Below, in pieces: positions 11,390 to 23,584 of a stretch of DNA of 64,000 nucleotides; position 1 is the first letter of the stretch; each line of letters opens with the position of its first letter. The notes beneath the pieces are model-generated. The model did not search any database. It was given only the letters and a program-made list of their open reading frames with translations, and had not been told where the DNA came from. Position numbers and translations under genes: made by a program. The DNA comes from Triglochin maritima (taxonomy: Eukaryota; Streptophyta; Magnoliopsida; Alismatales; Juncaginaceae), in the NCBI GenBank assembly GCA_963682175.1, contig OY821775.1, forward strand, positions 8,342,501 through 8,406,500, written 5' to 3'.

Positions 11390-12057
11390 TCCCTGTAAGA
11401 CACATACCCTTATCTGAATCCTATTTATGCTCCTTGTCAGTGATTCAGTATACATAGCAAACTTGGTTAGTTTTGCAATGCATATCATCACTTTTAATTG
11501 CTTCTCTATAAAGATGCAAAGTACCCCATCTGATATAACTGCGTTATATACGCTTTTGATTCAATTGACGCAGACAAACACACAATTATGCATACATGAC
11601 CAGTGCAGGAAAATGTAGAGAGCCATGCATTTAGATTTTGTTAGCGCTTTTAGTTCCTGATATGACATGGTTACATATCTACAATTCAGAATACCACATG
11701 ATTAAAGAGGACTTGAGGATCACAACAAACAAAAATAATAATCATATGACTTGTGATTACTGTCATTGGATAAGCATAGCTGCATAGCATTCGTGTGATA
11801 CGAATTTGGCATGATATGACATGTTCTTATTTAAATGAAATTGCACATTTAGCCTTAAAGTGAAGCTAATTAGTTAAATCCGTACTGCTTTACCACTGAT
11901 AAATATAAGCTTGTCAGTAGTCAGACGCATAGACGTAGTGAAGCAAATGAGAAACATGCACTACTGTTCCGACGTGATTAGTACTTATGACAATGTCACA
12001 TATAGTCCTGCATTTAAGCAAAGAAAGAGTGCTGATTTGGTTGTTACGATTTCACAG

Positions 12058-12179
12058 GAATAAGTCCAGGACAGCATGATTCTGCTAACTGGGCAACGAC
12101 ACCATCCTCCCATAGCTCTTGGAGTCGAGCTGTTGCTGGAGATGATTGTGATATGTCTTTGTTGCAATTAAGTGCGTAG
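12058..12179 (+). other. Possible orphan terminal coding exon
   Basis: After a good acceptor (gatttcacag) a frame reads SPGQHDSANWATTPSSHSSW and on to a TAG at 12177-12179, about 40 codons rich in Ser, Trp and Asp and unlike the AT-rich background. It does not belong to the DUF1005 protein, which ends at 11389. No upstream exon was found and the product is not recognised; it may be a gene fragment or chance. Confidence 0.25.
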
Positions 12180-12945
12180 ATTGTTAACTTACCTCAATCC
12201 CTCCCTCAATGTATGAAATTCACATTGCATATAGGGCAGCATCTGTACTCATGTTTATGTGTTGCCCGATTTGGGGAGATGATCATGTACAGGTAATTAT
12301 TAATGAGAAAAGCAGAACTTTCCAGTGTCATTTACCATTTGTGTTGATTAGCCGAAGAACTATACCATTTCTTAATGCCCAAATTGAATTGCTAATTTTA
12401 AGATGTAGACATTAATATCAAACCTTTCCTTATACCTTCGTTCCCAAGTCCCAACACAAATTGCTAGCTTAAGTTAGGAAGATTTTTATCTTGAGAAAGT
12501 CAAGACTAGAGATTGAATTCGAGTGTAATCTCATTCCATGTTTGGGATTTTTGTATATAATCTCTTATTTTGAGTGTAAATTTTGAAAAGAAATGATCAG
12601 ACAATGGACTAATGATACAGATAACATTGCAAATTTTTGGCCAATATTCTTGTAGAAACTAGTGTAGTAGTGTAGGGATTATTTTGGCAACAGGAAGGTG
12701 TAAGTCTACTGTCTCCAATTATAGCTTTCAAGAAATTCACTTCACCAAAAATTGAATCACTTTTACACAGTGAACCTTATGTCATGGTGAACTTCCTTAA
12801 AGGTTGTTCAGTAGAGGATAGTTCTCTCTCGAAATTGGATACCTAAAGAGACTCATTGTACTAAAACTTGTCTCCAATTTGAACTTCAATGGAATAAATA
12901 AAAACAACATTTGTTTTATTTACTTGTAATAGAAGAGGCAACAAA

Positions 12946-13100
12946 ATGGCTAGGTTATTGGAATCGTACTGTACCGAAGAAAGTGGAAGAAGGAAACAAA
13001 AACCAAGTGGACAACCTCGACGGATGACACAGCAAGAACGTGTCTATGTTCATCCCGACAAGGATGTGAAATGTTCCCAAACAAACCCCAACATTCCACC
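12946..13100 (+). other. Small ORF interrupted by the gypsy insertion
   Basis: An ATG at 12946 opens a frame (MARLLESYCTEESGRRKQK onward) that runs into the retrotransposon at 13101. Removing the element and one copy of the target duplication lets the frame continue from 22119 to a TGA after SNSKFVC, giving about 65 residues. The sequence is Arg/Lys/Gln-rich and not recognised. It may be an old gene fragment or a chance frame. Confidence 0.3.
13096..13100. repeat. Gypsy target site duplication, left
   Basis: CCACC directly before the LTR; the partner copy is at 22114-22118. Confidence 0.95.
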
Positions 13101-15316
13101 TGTTATGTCCCTAACCGAGATTAGGAGGCTAATGGAGATTAGAGGAGAATTAGGGTTTGCTTGGCATGGGAAGTTGGGTTGCATGGGGAAGAGGCGAGCT
13201 ACAGTGGTCTGGTGATGGGTGAGAGGTGTAGAGTTGCGGGTTACTGTGGAGAAGAGATGGGTTGGGGGTTTAAAATCGCGTTTTCTTCTCTCTCTCTCTC
13301 TCTCTCTTTCTCTCCATTTCACTCATCTTCTCCTTCTTCCAGCTGAGGCGCCGATCGGAGGAGACGAGGACGACGCGCGGGCAGAGGTCGGACGTCCAGA
13401 GGAGGCGCGGCGCGTGCTCGAGGTCTACCGGAGGCGACGTGCGTGAGCGAGCTCCGGCGTTTCGTCGTCGTTGGTTGAGGTATGTCAACTTCTTAGTGTG
13501 GTTTGTTACTCACCCCAAGCGTGGGGGGAGGCGTTGGTCGGGTCGGGAGAGGTTGGGGACCTCTCCGGCGACGCGTTCTTCGTAAAACCTCGGCTGGCGC
13601 GAGGTTGAAGACGACCAACGGTCGACCGGATCCTTCGGGCGGTCGACCGTTTTAGCACTGTTTGCCCGACTTTAACCTTCACCGGTCGAACGATGCCTTG
13701 GGGCGGTCGACCGGTAGTGCATTATTGCTGGTGAGTTGGGATTTTCTACCTGTTATCGGTCGACCGGTCCTTGTTGTGTTCGACCGGAACTTAAGTGTAC
13801 CTGTTAGTTTTGCATGATTGTTCGACCGATTTATATTGCGTTCGACCGATTGCATGTTTGTTCGACCGGTAGTATGTTTACGTTCGACCGTTTGATGACG
13901 TAGAATACTAGGTTGACCCTGTCTGTTTTCGGTCGACCGAGACCCCTGAGTCGGTCGACCGATAGAGTGGAATTTAATGTTGACCAGACTCCGGATTTTG
14001 ACCTCGTTCGGTCGACCGGTTTTAGACCCTTGTTCGACCGTTGGGGGTTCTGTTTTGAGCGCAGCGGTAGACCGTTTTAGGAGTACGGTCGACCGATTCC
14101 TTCCTGGAACCGGTCGACCGAATCACCTCTTCCGGTCGACCGTTTGGGCCCAGGACAGAATTCCTGGTTCCCCTTTTGAACACCAACTTTGTCCACGGAA
14201 ACCCGTGTCCTCGCCTTGTGCGTGAGCCGGGAGGTGACGGTGGGCGCGTGACGCGTGCCTGCCCAGGGACCGCCGTTGGGAAGAGTGTGGGTGTTCGGGA
14301 CGCGTCACCTCCATGTATGGACCGTGACTTTTGAGATGATTGTTGGCACTTTGTAGTATAGCAGGCCTGAGGGATCGCGGATCCCAGTGTTGATGTTGTG
14401 CGGGCACGCAACTGGCGTTGGGTGAGGTGACTACCGGCCCTTGGGGCTACGGAGGTCGCTGCCCTGCTTTTATAGCGGCGCGGTTGGTGTTCGCGGCTCG
14501 AGGAGCCCGATGACCTGGCAGACTTCGGTCTGGATCTGTCCGATGCTGTGCCGGACTGTTGTGATGGACCACCGATGCTGTGCCGGTGATGCCGCCGAGG
14601 TTGTGCCGGCGATGATGATTGTTGGGCCGAGGCTGTGCCGGCTTGTTGTTTTCCTCGGCTGGGCACCTACCGAGATGATGTTGTTATACCTTCCGGGCGA
14701 CGGCCCCGTTGGTCCCTGTGGCCCCGACCACTGAGATTTACAGATCTGTTTCTATCGGCGCGTAGACGTGACAGAGGCTCCCTGCCGAACCCTTGAGTAG
14801 TGTAGCTGCGTGTGGGGGGTGCGATGTCGCGGGCTACTAGACTGCATGTGCCTGCAGTAGGTCTCTTCGGGAGACCCGATGATTGATTGTCGGACTGATG
14901 TCCTGTTTTACCCTTCGGGGGAACTGTTTTCCATATCTGTTGATGCCATGACATGCTACTAGTATGATAGGTTCATTATGTGATGCATGCATATAGGTGA
15001 GTTGGTATACGGGGTTTCCTTCTGGAAACTCAGGCATTGTTGTTGCATCTTTTTCAGGATCGCAGTAGGTCCGGTGGGTGGTGACCGAGGACGGAGCGCT
15101 TTGGAGTCGGATCCTCTTCGGCATTTGCGAGATCGTACGACTACTTGTATTTTCATTTCTTTCATCTGGATTGTAGTTGTACACCTTTTGTAAACTCCAT
15201 GTATTTTGGGTGCACCCGGATTTCTATATTTATATATTCGTGACGTTCCCGCGTGAGTTCTCTGTTATGTTGGTTATTTTGAAATTTTAAATCTTCCGCT
15301 GTTTCGGGACGTTACA
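13101..15316 (+). repeat. 5' LTR of the gypsy element
   Basis: It starts TGTTATGTCCC and ends GGGACGTTACA, which are imperfect inverted repeats of each other. It contains a CT microsatellite near 13286-13312, a weak TATA-like tttaaaat near 13268, the paired CGGTCGACCG array at 13619-14142, and a GC-rich half up to about 14900. Open frames inside it are unlikely to be genes: they recur identically in the 3' LTR. Confidence 0.95.
13619..14142. repeat. Paired CGGTCGACCG palindrome array in 5' LTR
   Basis: Eighteen sites were read. Perfect CGGTCGACCG starts at 13619, 13640, 13704, 13757, 13930, 13952, 14009, 14086, 14111 and 14133. Variants start at 13683 (CGGTCGAACG), 14065 (CGGTAGACCG) and, as NGTTCGACCG half-sites, at 13777, 13819, 13839, 13859, 13881 and 14031. 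They form seven pairs and one quadruplet with start-to-start spacings of 21, 21, 20, 20-20-22, 22, 22, 21 and 22 bp, while gaps between clusters vary from 25 to 57 bp. Function is unknown. Confidence 0.95.
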
Positions 15317-15319
15317 ACT

Positions 15320-15331
15320 TGGTATCAGAGC
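15320..15331 (+). other. Primer binding site (initiator tRNA-Met)
   Basis: TGGTATCAGAGC lies three bases after the 5' LTR and matches the 3' end complement of initiator tRNA-Met, the usual primer of plant gypsy and copia elements. Confidence 0.93.
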
Positions 15332-15448
15332 GGTCGATTCCTGTGTCTTCGTCTAAAGAACCACCCTTAGGAGTAGTGCTAGAGGCATGCATTAATTTCG
15401 TAGCTCATGCATGCATTGTTGCTTATCTGTTGATTGTTGTGGTGACAG

Positions 15449-18400
15449 ATGGCACCTAGGCGCGTGAGGAGTTCTCCACGCGATCGTGATCCCAGTGACG
15501 ACACTTCAGATGCTCAGTGGGACAGGCTGGGCGAGTTTCTGGAGCGTCAGGCTGCTCAGAGCGCTCAGAGCGGGGTGGGGGCTGAGCACGATCGGTTCAT
15601 GCGTCAGCACCCGCCGACTTTTGATGGCAGGAGGGCCCCAGAGGTTGCAGAGGACTGGGTCTTCCGGATGGAGAAGATTTTCCGTGCTATTGGTGTAGCA
15701 CCTGAGAGGATGGTGGAGCTGGCCACCTACGTGTTCGATGGCGAGGCTGCCAACTGGTGGAGATCTACGTCCACGGTGTTGTTTGATGATCGTGGGGATG
15801 TGAGCTGGGAGGAGTTCTTGGAGGTGTTTCATGAGCAGTACTTCCCCCAGCATGTCAGGGATCAGAAGAGGGAGGAGTTCATGTCGCTAGAGCAGAAGGA
15901 CATGACACTGACGAGCTACATCAGCAGGTTCAACGCTTTGGAGCGTTACTGCCCTGAGATTTGTGTGACCCCAGAGCAGCGGGCGAGGAAGTTCGTGAAG
16001 GGACTGAGACAGCCGCTTCGATCTCGGGTGATCAACAGCATGCCGCGGACCCTTGCTGATGCGGTGAAGCATGCTACGATCATCGAGCAGGACCAGAGGG
16101 AGTGTATTCAGGAGGCACGGAAGGCGCCAGTGAGCACCGGCAGCAGAGTCGCTGGTCGTGGAGCAGGGAACTCGGGCAAGAGGCCCAGGTTCGATGGTGG
16201 AGGAGCACGTCAGTCAGGAGCGTGCACTTACTGCGGGAGGTTCCATCCGGGGCAGGAGTGTCCCCGTCGGACTGGAGCGTGCATGGGTTGTGGTCAGATG
16301 GGGCATTTTGTCCGTGATTGTCCTCAGAGGCAGGGTGAGCCGAGCAGGAGGCCGGGACCACCAGCAGTAGGCAGAGGCGGAGACAGCCGATCAGTTGTTG
16401 CACCGGGGCAGAGCAGGAGGACCGGGCGAGTCTTCACTATCCAGGCTGAGGAGGCGAGGGACTCCAACACCGTCGTGGAAGGTACGCTTTCAGTTTCTGG
16501 TTCAGTAGCGCGTGTGTTGTTTGATTGCGGCGCCACTCACTCCTTCATCTCGGAGAAGTTTGCTGGCGAGTTGGGTCGGACCCCTGTGCTGCTGACTGAT
16601 GTTTTGGAGGTCAGCACGCCCATGGGTGAGGTGGGCACTGTGGGGAGCTTTTTCCCCGGCACCACAGTTGCTTCGGGAGACCACGATTTTCCGGCAGATC
16701 TGGTCTTGTTACCGATGGTGGACTTCGACGTCATACTGGGGATGGACTGGCTGTCCCGGTACGACGTGCGGGTCTTTTGCCGTGAGAAGAAGATCCTGAT
16801 TCCGATGGAGGGTTTGCCAGATGTTCTGATCAGAGGTGCGAGGAGCAGAGGGGGTCGTCTGATTGTGTCTGCAGTTAGGGCACAGAGACTGATACAGCAG
16901 GGATGCAGAGCGTTTGTGGCCACGCTGGTAGTTCCTGATCGTGAGACGAGGAGACTGGAGGACATAGAGATTGTGCAGGAGTTTCCGGATGTGTTTCCAG
17001 CGGAGATTCCAGCGTTACCGCCGCACCGAGAGATCGAGTTCGGCATCGAGCTGGTAGCGGGTACGACACCTCAGTCGAAGGCACCGTATCGTATGGCACC
17101 TGCAGAGTTGACAGAGCTGAAGAAGCAATTGCAGGAGTTGATGGAGTCCGGGTTCATTCGACCGAGTGTTTCTCCATGGGGAGCGCCTGTGCTCTTCGTG
17201 AAGAAGAAGGATGGATCGTTGCGGATGTGCATCGACTACAGGATGCTGAATAAGGTTACCGTTCGGAATCGGTATCCTTTGCCCAGGATTGATGATTTGT
17301 TTGATCAGTTGCAGACGGCGAGAGTGTTCTCGAAGATCGATCTGCGTTCGGGTTATCATCAGTTGCGGATCAGGGAGGCAGATGTTCAGAAGACAGCCTT
17401 CAGGACGCGGTACGGCCACTACGAGTTCTTGGTGATGCCATTTGGACTGACGAATGCGCCTGCAGCATTCATGGATCTGATGAATAGGACCTTCCAGCCG
17501 TACCTCGACAGATTTGTCGTTGTATTCGTAGACGACATTTTGATATACTCGCCTGACAGGGAGCAGCATCGAGAACACCTGAGGATTGTGCTTGGCATCT
17601 TGAGGGATCAGCAGCTATATGCCAAGTACACGAAGTGCGAGTTTTGGTTGGATCAGGTGGCTTTTCTGGGGCATATTGTGTCAGCAGATGGGATTTCAGT
17701 GGATCCGGCGAAGGTCGAGGCAGTGACTCAGTGGAGAGCCCCGACGAGCGTGACGGAGATCAGGAGTTTCGTAGGTCTGGCAGGGTATTACAGACGGTTT
17801 ATCCAGGATTTCTCCAGACTTGCATCGCCGCTGACAGCATTGACGCAGAAAGGCGTCAAGTTCGTTTGGTCCCAGAAGTGCGAGGACAGCTTTCAGGAGC
17901 TGAAGAGGCGATTGACGACAGCACCTATTCTGACGCTACCGAGTGGCAGTGGAGGCTACGTGATTTACAGCGATGCATCCGGGATAGGCTTGGGTTGTGT
18001 CCTGATGCAGCATGGGAAGGTGGTCGCGTACGCTTCGAGGCAGCTGAAGGTGCACGAGAAGAACTACCCGACTCACGATCTGGAGTTAGCAGCAGTAGTT
18101 CATGCGTTGAAGACCTGGCGGCACTATCTGAATGGCGAGCAGTTCGAGGTCTTCACCGACCATCAGAGTCTGAAGTACTTGTTCTCGCAGAAGGAGCTGA
18201 ATATGAGGCAGCGCAGATGGCTCGAGTTCATTAAGGACTACGACTTCACCATTTCCTATCATCCGGGGAAGGCGAATTCGGTTGCAGATGCGCTGAGCAG
18301 GAAGGTGGAGGTTTCAGTTGCGAGTCTGTGCATCCAGGAGTGGAGGTTACTCGAGGCTTTGTCAGAGTGGAGACCGTTCACAGAGGGCTCAGAGGGAGCA

Positions 18401-19858
18401 GTGATTGCTGGGCTTCGGGTGGAGCCGCAGACTGTCTCACGGTTGGTTCAGGCTCAGCAGGGGGATGAGGAGTTAGCTGGTCTGCTACAGTTGGCTTCCA
18501 GAGATGGATCAGATTTCAGTGTGGGGGTTGATGGTGGTCTGAGGTTCGGGAGTCGGATTTGGGTGCCGAAGGTTGATGGGCTGAGAGATGACATCATGGA
18601 GGAGGCACACAGAGCTAGATACACCATTCATCCGGGGAGCACGAAGATGTATAAGGACCTGCAGCGGAACTTCTGGTGGAAGGGCATGAAGAAGGATATT
18701 GCAGAGTTTGTGGAGCGATGCTTGGTCTGCCAGCAGGTGAAGATTGAGCATCAGAGGCCAGCAGGACCGATGCAGTGTATTGAGCTTCCTGAGTGGAAGT
18801 GGGAGCACGTGACGATGGATTTTGTCACGGGATTGCCGAAGACGAGGAGATTCCACGACGCGATTTGGGTGATAGTCGATCGACTGACCAAGTCGGCGCA
18901 TTTCTTAGCGATCAGGACCACGTTGCCTTTGGAGGGTCTAGCTAAGTTGTACGTGGAGGAGATAGTCAGGTTGCATGGAGTGCCAGTGAGCATCATCTCC
19001 GATCGAGATCCTCGATTCACTTCCAGATTTTGGGGGAGTCTGCAGCAGGCTTTGGGGACGCGTCTGAGATTCAGTACAGCGTTTCATCCGCAGACCGATG
19101 GTCAGTCAGAGAGGACGATACAGACCCTGGAGGATATGCTGAGAGCATGCACATTGGATTGGGCAGGGCACTGGGATGAGCACCTGCCACTGATAGAGTT
19201 CGCCTACAACAACAGCTACCACTCGAGTATTGGGATGGCACCGTACGAGGCTTTGTACGGGAGGCCTTACAGATCACCGGTATGCTGGAGTGATGTGGGC
19301 GAGAGGCAGTTAGTTGGGCCAGAGATCGTGCAAATGTATGCAGAGAAGGTGGATGTGATCAGGAGGAGACTGGCCACGGCACAGAGCAGGCAGAAGAGTT
19401 ATGCAGATCGACGCAGACGAGCGCTGAGTTTCGAGGTGGGCGACCATGTGTTTCTGAAGATTTCCGCTGCCCGAGGTGTGATGAGGTTTGGGAAGAAGGG
19501 GAAGCTGAGTCCGAGGTATGTTGGGCCGTTCGAGATCTTGGACCGAGTTGGAGAGGTTGCCTACCGGATTGCTTTGCCGCCGCAGTTTTCGGGTCTTCAC
19601 AACGTCTTCCATGTATCGATGCTGAGGAAGTACGTTGCAGATCCGTCGCACGTTATTGAGATAGTAGTGCCAGAGATTCAGCAGGACTTGTCGCTCGAGG
19701 AGAGGCCGGTCGAGATTGTTGATCGCATGGATCACCAGCTCAGGAGGAGGACCATTCCGATGGTGAAGGTCAGGTGGCAGCATCACAGCGAGCGCGAGGC
19801 CACTTGGGAGATTGAGGAGGATGTCAGAAGGCAGTATCCAGAGCTTTTCGGTGAGTAG
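15449..19858 (+). CDS. Gag-pol polyprotein of the gypsy element
   Basis: One open frame of 1469 codons. In order: gag (about residues 50-220, [16 protein letters not shown] region); two CCHC-like knuckles at about 257 ([13 protein letters not shown]) and 277 ([14 protein letters not shown]); aspartic protease near 356 ([11 protein letters not shown]); reverse transcriptase with the active site FVDDILIYS near 692; RNase H beginning [10 protein letters not shown] near 839; integrase with the HHCC finger at about 1059-1100 and DDE residues near 1123 (MDFVTGL), 1183 (SDRDPRF) and 1219 (SERTIQT); and a C-terminal chromodomain (about 1415-1465, [17 protein letters not shown]). All key residues seen are intact and there is no internal stop. 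It would direct reverse transcription and chromodomain-guided integration. Confidence 0.96.
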   Translation: MAPRRVRSSPRDRDPSDDTSDAQWDRLGEFLERQAAQSAQSGVGAEHDRFMRQHPPTFDGRRAPEVAEDWVFRMEKIFRAIGVAPERMVELATYVFDGEAANWWRSTSTVLFDDRGDVSWEEFLEVFHEQYFPQHVRDQKREEFMSLEQKDMTLTSYISRFNALERYCPEICVTPEQRARKFVKGLRQPLRSRVINSMPRTLADAVKHATIIEQDQRECIQEARKAPVSTGSRVAGRGAGNSGKRPRFDGGGARQSGACTYCGRFHPGQECPRRTGACMGCGQMGHFVRDCPQRQGEPSRRPGPPAVGRGGDSRSVVAPGQSRRTGRVFTIQAEEARDSNTVVEGTLSVSGSVARVLFDCGATHSFISEKFAGELGRTPVLLTDVLEVSTPMGEVGTVGSFFPGTTVASGDHDFPADLVLLPMVDFDVILGMDWLSRYDVRVFCREKKILIPMEGLPDVLIRGARSRGGRLIVSAVRAQRLIQQGCRAFVATLVVPDRETRRLEDIEIVQEFPDVFPAEIPALPPHREIEFGIELVAGTTPQSKAPYRMAPAELTELKKQLQELMESGFIRPSVSPWGAPVLFVKKKDGSLRMCIDYRMLNKVTVRNRYPLPRIDDLFDQLQTARVFSKIDLRSGYHQLRIREADVQKTAFRTRYGHYEFLVMPFGLTNAPAAFMDLMNRTFQPYLDRFVVVFVDDILIYSPDREQHREHLRIVLGILRDQQLYAKYTKCEFWLDQVAFLGHIVSADGISVDPAKVEAVTQWRAPTSVTEIRSFVGLAGYYRRFIQDFSRLASPLTALTQKGVKFVWSQKCEDSFQELKRRLTTAPILTLPSGSGGYVIYSDASGIGLGCVLMQHGKVVAYASRQLKVHEKNYPTHDLELAAVVHALKTWRHYLNGEQFEVFTDHQSLKYLFSQKELNMRQRRWLEFIKDYDFTISYHPGKANSVADALSRKVEVSVASLCIQEWRLLEALSEWRPFTEGSEGAVIAGLRVEPQTVSRLVQAQQGDEELAGLLQLASRDGSDFSVGVDGGLRFGSRIWVPKVDGLRDDIMEEAHRARYTIHPGSTKMYKDLQRNFWWKGMKKDIAEFVERCLVCQQVKIEHQRPAGPMQCIELPEWKWEHVTMDFVTGLPKTRRFHDAIWVIVDRLTKSAHFLAIRTTLPLEGLAKLYVEEIVRLHGVPVSIISDRDPRFTSRFWGSLQQALGTRLRFSTAFHPQTDGQSERTIQTLEDMLRACTLDWAGHWDEHLPLIEFAYNNSYHSSIGMAPYEALYGRPYRSPVCWSDVGERQLVGPEIVQMYAEKVDVIRRRLATAQSRQKSYADRRRRALSFEVGDHVFLKISAARGVMRFGKKGKLSPRYVGPFEILDRVGEVAYRIALPPQFSGLHNVFHVSMLRKYVADPSHVIEIVVPEIQQDLSLEERPVEIVDRMDHQLRRRTIPMVKVRWQHHSEREATWEIEEDVRRQYPELFGE

Positions 19859-19887
19859 TTGCTTGATTTCGGGACGAAATCCTTTTA

Positions 19888-19899
19888 AGTTGGGTGGAT
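19888..19899 (+). other. Polypurine tract before the 3' LTR
   Basis: The purine-rich agttgggtggat directly precedes the 3' LTR, where the plus-strand primer of reverse transcription is expected. It is less pure than many tracts. The preceding ttcgggacgaaatcctttt is a typical Tekay/Del 3' leader. Confidence 0.75.
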
Positions 19900-22113
19900 T
19901 GTTATGTCCCTAACCGAGATTAGGAGGCTAATGGAGATTAGAGGAGAATTAGGGTTTGCTTGGCATGGGAAGTTGGGTTGCATGGGGAAGAGGCGAGCTA
20001 CAGTGGTCTGGTGATGGGTGAGAGGTGTAGAGTTGCGGGTTACTGTGGAGAAGAGATGGGTTGGGGGTTTAAAATCGCGTTTTCTTCTCTCTCTCTCTCT
20101 CTCTTTCTCTCCATTTCACTCATCTTCTCCTTCTTCCAGCTGAGGCGCCGATCGGAGGAGACGAGGACGACGCGCGGGCAGAGGTCGGACGTCCAGAGGA
20201 GGCGCGGCGCGTGCTCGAGGTCTACCGGAGGCGACGTGCGTGAGCGAGCTCCGGCGTTTCGTCGTCGTTGGTTGAGGTATGTCAACTTCTTAGTGTGGTT
20301 TGTTACTCACCCCAAGCGTGGGGGGAGGCGTTGGTCGGGTCGGGAGAGGTTGGGGACCTCTCCGGCGACGCGTTCTTCGTAAAACCTCGGCTGGCGCGAG
20401 GTTGAAGACGACCAACGGTCGACCGGATCCTTCGGGCGGTCGACCGTTTTAGCACTGTTTGCCCGACTTTAACCTTCACCGGTCGAACGATGCCTTGGGG
20501 CGGTCGACCGGTAGTGCATTATTGCTGGTGAGTTGGGATTTTCTACCTGTTATCGGTCGACCGGTCCTTGTTGTGTTCGACCGGAACTTAAGTGTACCTG
20601 TTAGTTTTGCATGATTGTTCGACCGATTTATATTGCGTTCGACCGATTGCATGTTTGTTCGACCGGTAGTATGTTTACGTTCGACCGTTTGATGACGTAG
20701 AATACTAGGTTGACCCTGTCTGTTTTCGGTCGACCGAGACCCCTGAGTCGGTCGACCGATAGAGTGGAATTTAATGTTGACCAGACTCCGGATTTTGACC
20801 TCGTTCGGTCGACCGGTTTTAGACCCTTGTTCGACCGTTGGGGGTTCTGTTTTGAGCGCAGCGGTAGACCGTTTTAGGAGTACGGTCGACCGATTCCTTC
20901 CTGGAACCGGTCGACCGAATCACCTCTTCCGGTCGACCGTTTGGGCCCAGGACAGAATTCCTGGTTCCCCTTTTGAACACCAACTTTGTCCACGGAAACC
21001 CGTGTCCTCGCCTTGTGCGTGAGCCGGGAGGTGACGGTGGGCGCGTGACGCGTGCCTGCCCAGGGACCGCCGTTGGGAAGAGTGTGGGTGTTCGGGACGC
21101 GTCACCTCCATGTATGGACCGTGACTTTTGAGATGATTGTTGGCACTTTGTAGTATAGCAGGCCTGAGGGATCGCGGATCCCAGTGTTGATGTTGTGCGG
21201 GCACGCAACTGGCGTTGGGTGAGGTGACTACCGGCCCTTGGGGCTACGGAGGTCGCTGCCCTGCTTTTATAGCGGCGCGGTTGGTGTTCGCGGCTCGAGG
21301 AGCCCGATGACCTGGCAGACTTCGGTCTGGATCTGTCCGATGCTGTGCCGGACTGTTGTGATGGACCACCGATGCTGTGCCGGTGATGCCGCCGAGGTTG
21401 TGCCGGCGATGATGATTGTTGGGCCGAGGCTGTGCCGGCTTGTTGTTTTCCTCGGCTGGGCACCTACCGAGATGATGTTGTTATACCTTCCGGGCGACGG
21501 CCCCGTTGGTCCCTGTGGCCCCGACCACTGAGATTTACAGATCTGTTTCTATCGGCGCGTAGACGTGACAGAGGCTCCCTGCCGAACCCTTGAGTAGTGT
21601 AGCTGCGTGTGGGGGGTGCGATGTCGCGGGCTACTAGACTGCATGTGCCTGCAGTAGGTCTCTTCGGGAGACCCGATGATTGATTGTCGGACTGATGTCC
21701 TGTTTTACCCTTCGGGGGAACTGTTTTCCATATCTGTTGATGCCATGACATGCTACTAGTATGATAGGTTCATTATGTGATGCATGCATATAGGTGAGTT
21801 GGTATACGGGGTTTCCTTCTGGAAACTCAGGCATTGTTGTTGCATCTTTTTCAGGATCGCAGTAGGTCCGGTGGGTGGTGACCGAGGACGGAGCGCTTTG
21901 GAGTCGGATCCTCTTCGGCATTTGCGAGATCGTACGACTACTTGTATTTTCATTTCTTTCATCTGGATTGTAGTTGTACACCTTTTGTAAACTCCATGTA
22001 TTTTGGGTGCACCCGGATTTCTATATTTATATATTCGTGACGTTCCCGCGTGAGTTGTCTGTTATGTTGGTTATTTTGAAATTTTAAATCTTCCGCTGTT
22101 TCGGGACGTTACA
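19900..22113 (+). repeat. 3' LTR of the gypsy element
   Basis: Nearly identical to 13101-15316 with an offset of 6799 before the CT microsatellite and 6797 after it. The paired palindrome array recurs at 20416-20939 with the same spacing. Confidence 0.95.
20416..20939. repeat. Paired CGGTCGACCG array in 3' LTR
   Basis: The 3' LTR copy of the array at 13619-14142, shifted by 6797. The same order and spacing of sites is seen. Confidence 0.95.
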
Positions 22114-22118
22114 CCACC
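22114..22118. repeat. Gypsy target site duplication, right
   Basis: CCACC directly after the 3' LTR, identical to 13096-13100. Confidence 0.95.
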
Positions 22119-23584
22119 AAGTCTAGATTCTTTGCATTCCAACTCCAAGTTTGTGTGCTGACAAAATTCCAATCCTAAGAATCCAACTCAAGGAGGCAGT
22201 ACTGTAGTAATATTCACTGCCGCCAACTCATAAGTGCCATTATTGGTGTTAAAGTTGAATTCCTTGATCGTGATAATGATGATATCAAAGTTTGCACTCT
22301 GATGCGTTCGGCCAATCTGGGGACCAAACTCAGTCATCACAAGTGGAACAAGGTCCACCGTCACATGTGTTTGTCAAGTTCTACAGATACTTGGGGTTGG
22401 GCGCTTACACTCACATCTCTTATAGCTAGCTTATTTAAATGGTCATTGATTTACTAAAATAAAATTGTTCTCAGTATGTAACGAAACGAACATAGTGCAT
22501 ATTGACTTATATATGTTCTGTGGAACTTGTGTTGGTAAATTGTAATTGTTAGATATAAGTGTGTTCAATAATATTAAGAACACAATAAAATAATCCCAAG
22601 ATCCGTAAATTCTATATAAAATAACTAGAAATAAATACTTATAGTTTGAGAGCACAAATATCTCGAATGCTTTAGGCGGAAGCGTCATGTTACTTTAGGG
22701 TTTTCGATATTCAATGGTTTGGTTTCAACCTTAATGATTAACTTTCTTTTGGGGTGTTATTCTTTTTACTTGAGAAAGGAAGATTGGAGGGGAAATTCAA
22801 TTGTCGAGGCAACCATTGGAACCATACTCTTTTATAATTAATTTAGAGGCGATTACTTTCCATTAAAGTAACTGCCTACTAACCCCATATCTTTTGGTTA
22901 GTACACGTGTGACTTTAATTAATTAATTTATTAAAAGAAAATACAGGCCACATAATTAACAGTAATCACTAGTTTATTATTGTCATTCTTAACTTAAGCA
23001 TTAGAGAGCTGTAGGTGGCTGGTAGAATCTACGTGATGGGATGTCGTTGTCGGTAGACAAAACTTCTTCCAGACTTTTGTGTTCTGGCCCTGATCTTTGA
23101 TATTCAGGGTTTTTTTCTTCTTCATTTAAATAAATTATGAAACTATAAGTATATCCTTTTACATGTGAAAGGTGGAATGGTGAAAAATGTCTGTCTTTCA
23201 CGTTCTATATTTGTTTGAAGGGTGAAAATGCCCAGAGAAAATCATGTATGAGATACACATTCTCGATTGTGGAGAAATGAATTAATGATGCATTAATTCT
23301 TTATTTTTGACATTCTCATGACGTGGTGGTTGTGAAATGTTGGTGAAAATTGAATATTATAAATGGTTGACTTGTTCATCAATGCTAATTGCAGATTTTC
23401 CATAAGCTTGGTGACATTTGTATGACGGTATATGTTTGTGTCACCGAATTATCTCAAATATTTATTGGCTATGAAAATGATTATAAAATATCCATTTTTT
23501 TGTTTTGATATTATCTCTCAGATCTTTTGACGTTTCCAGTAATATTCATGCTCAACTAATTGTATGAGTCCCTCAATTGTGCAG
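22119..23584. other. No gene recognised between gypsy and UPF0114 exons
   Basis: From about 22196 to 22450 one plus-strand frame stays open (containing VKVEFLDRDNDDIKV) without a convincing start or family match; it may be a gene fragment. The rest is AT-rich. The missing first exon of the UPF0114 gene was not found here. Confidence 0.4.

Larger units (their letters stand above)
13101..22113 (+). mobile_element. Complete Ty3/gypsy chromovirus (Tekay/Del-like)
   Basis: A full-length 9.0-kb LTR retrotransposon. The two LTRs (2216 and 2214 bp) begin TGTTATGTCCC and end GGGACGTTACA. The 5-bp duplication CCACC flanks it (13096-13100 and 22114-22118). The primer binding site, one uninterrupted gag-pol frame of 1469 codons and a polypurine tract are all present. 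Domain order PR-RT-RH-IN with a C-terminal chromodomain marks it as a chromovirus; the polyprotein style and the sequence before the 3' LTR fit the Tekay/Del clade. By eye the LTRs differ by one substitution (C at 15260, G at 22057) and one CT unit in a microsatellite, so insertion is very recent. Confidence 0.97.

Noticed and set aside
14022..14666. Long minus-strand frame of 214 codons inside the gypsy LTR
   Set aside because: It recurs identically in the other LTR (20819-21463), lies antisense in GC-rich LTR DNA and has no domain.
19960..20382. 140-codon plus-strand frame at the start of the 3' LTR
   Set aside because: It runs through a CT microsatellite; the 5' LTR counterpart is broken by a 2-bp length difference, so it is not conserved coding sequence.
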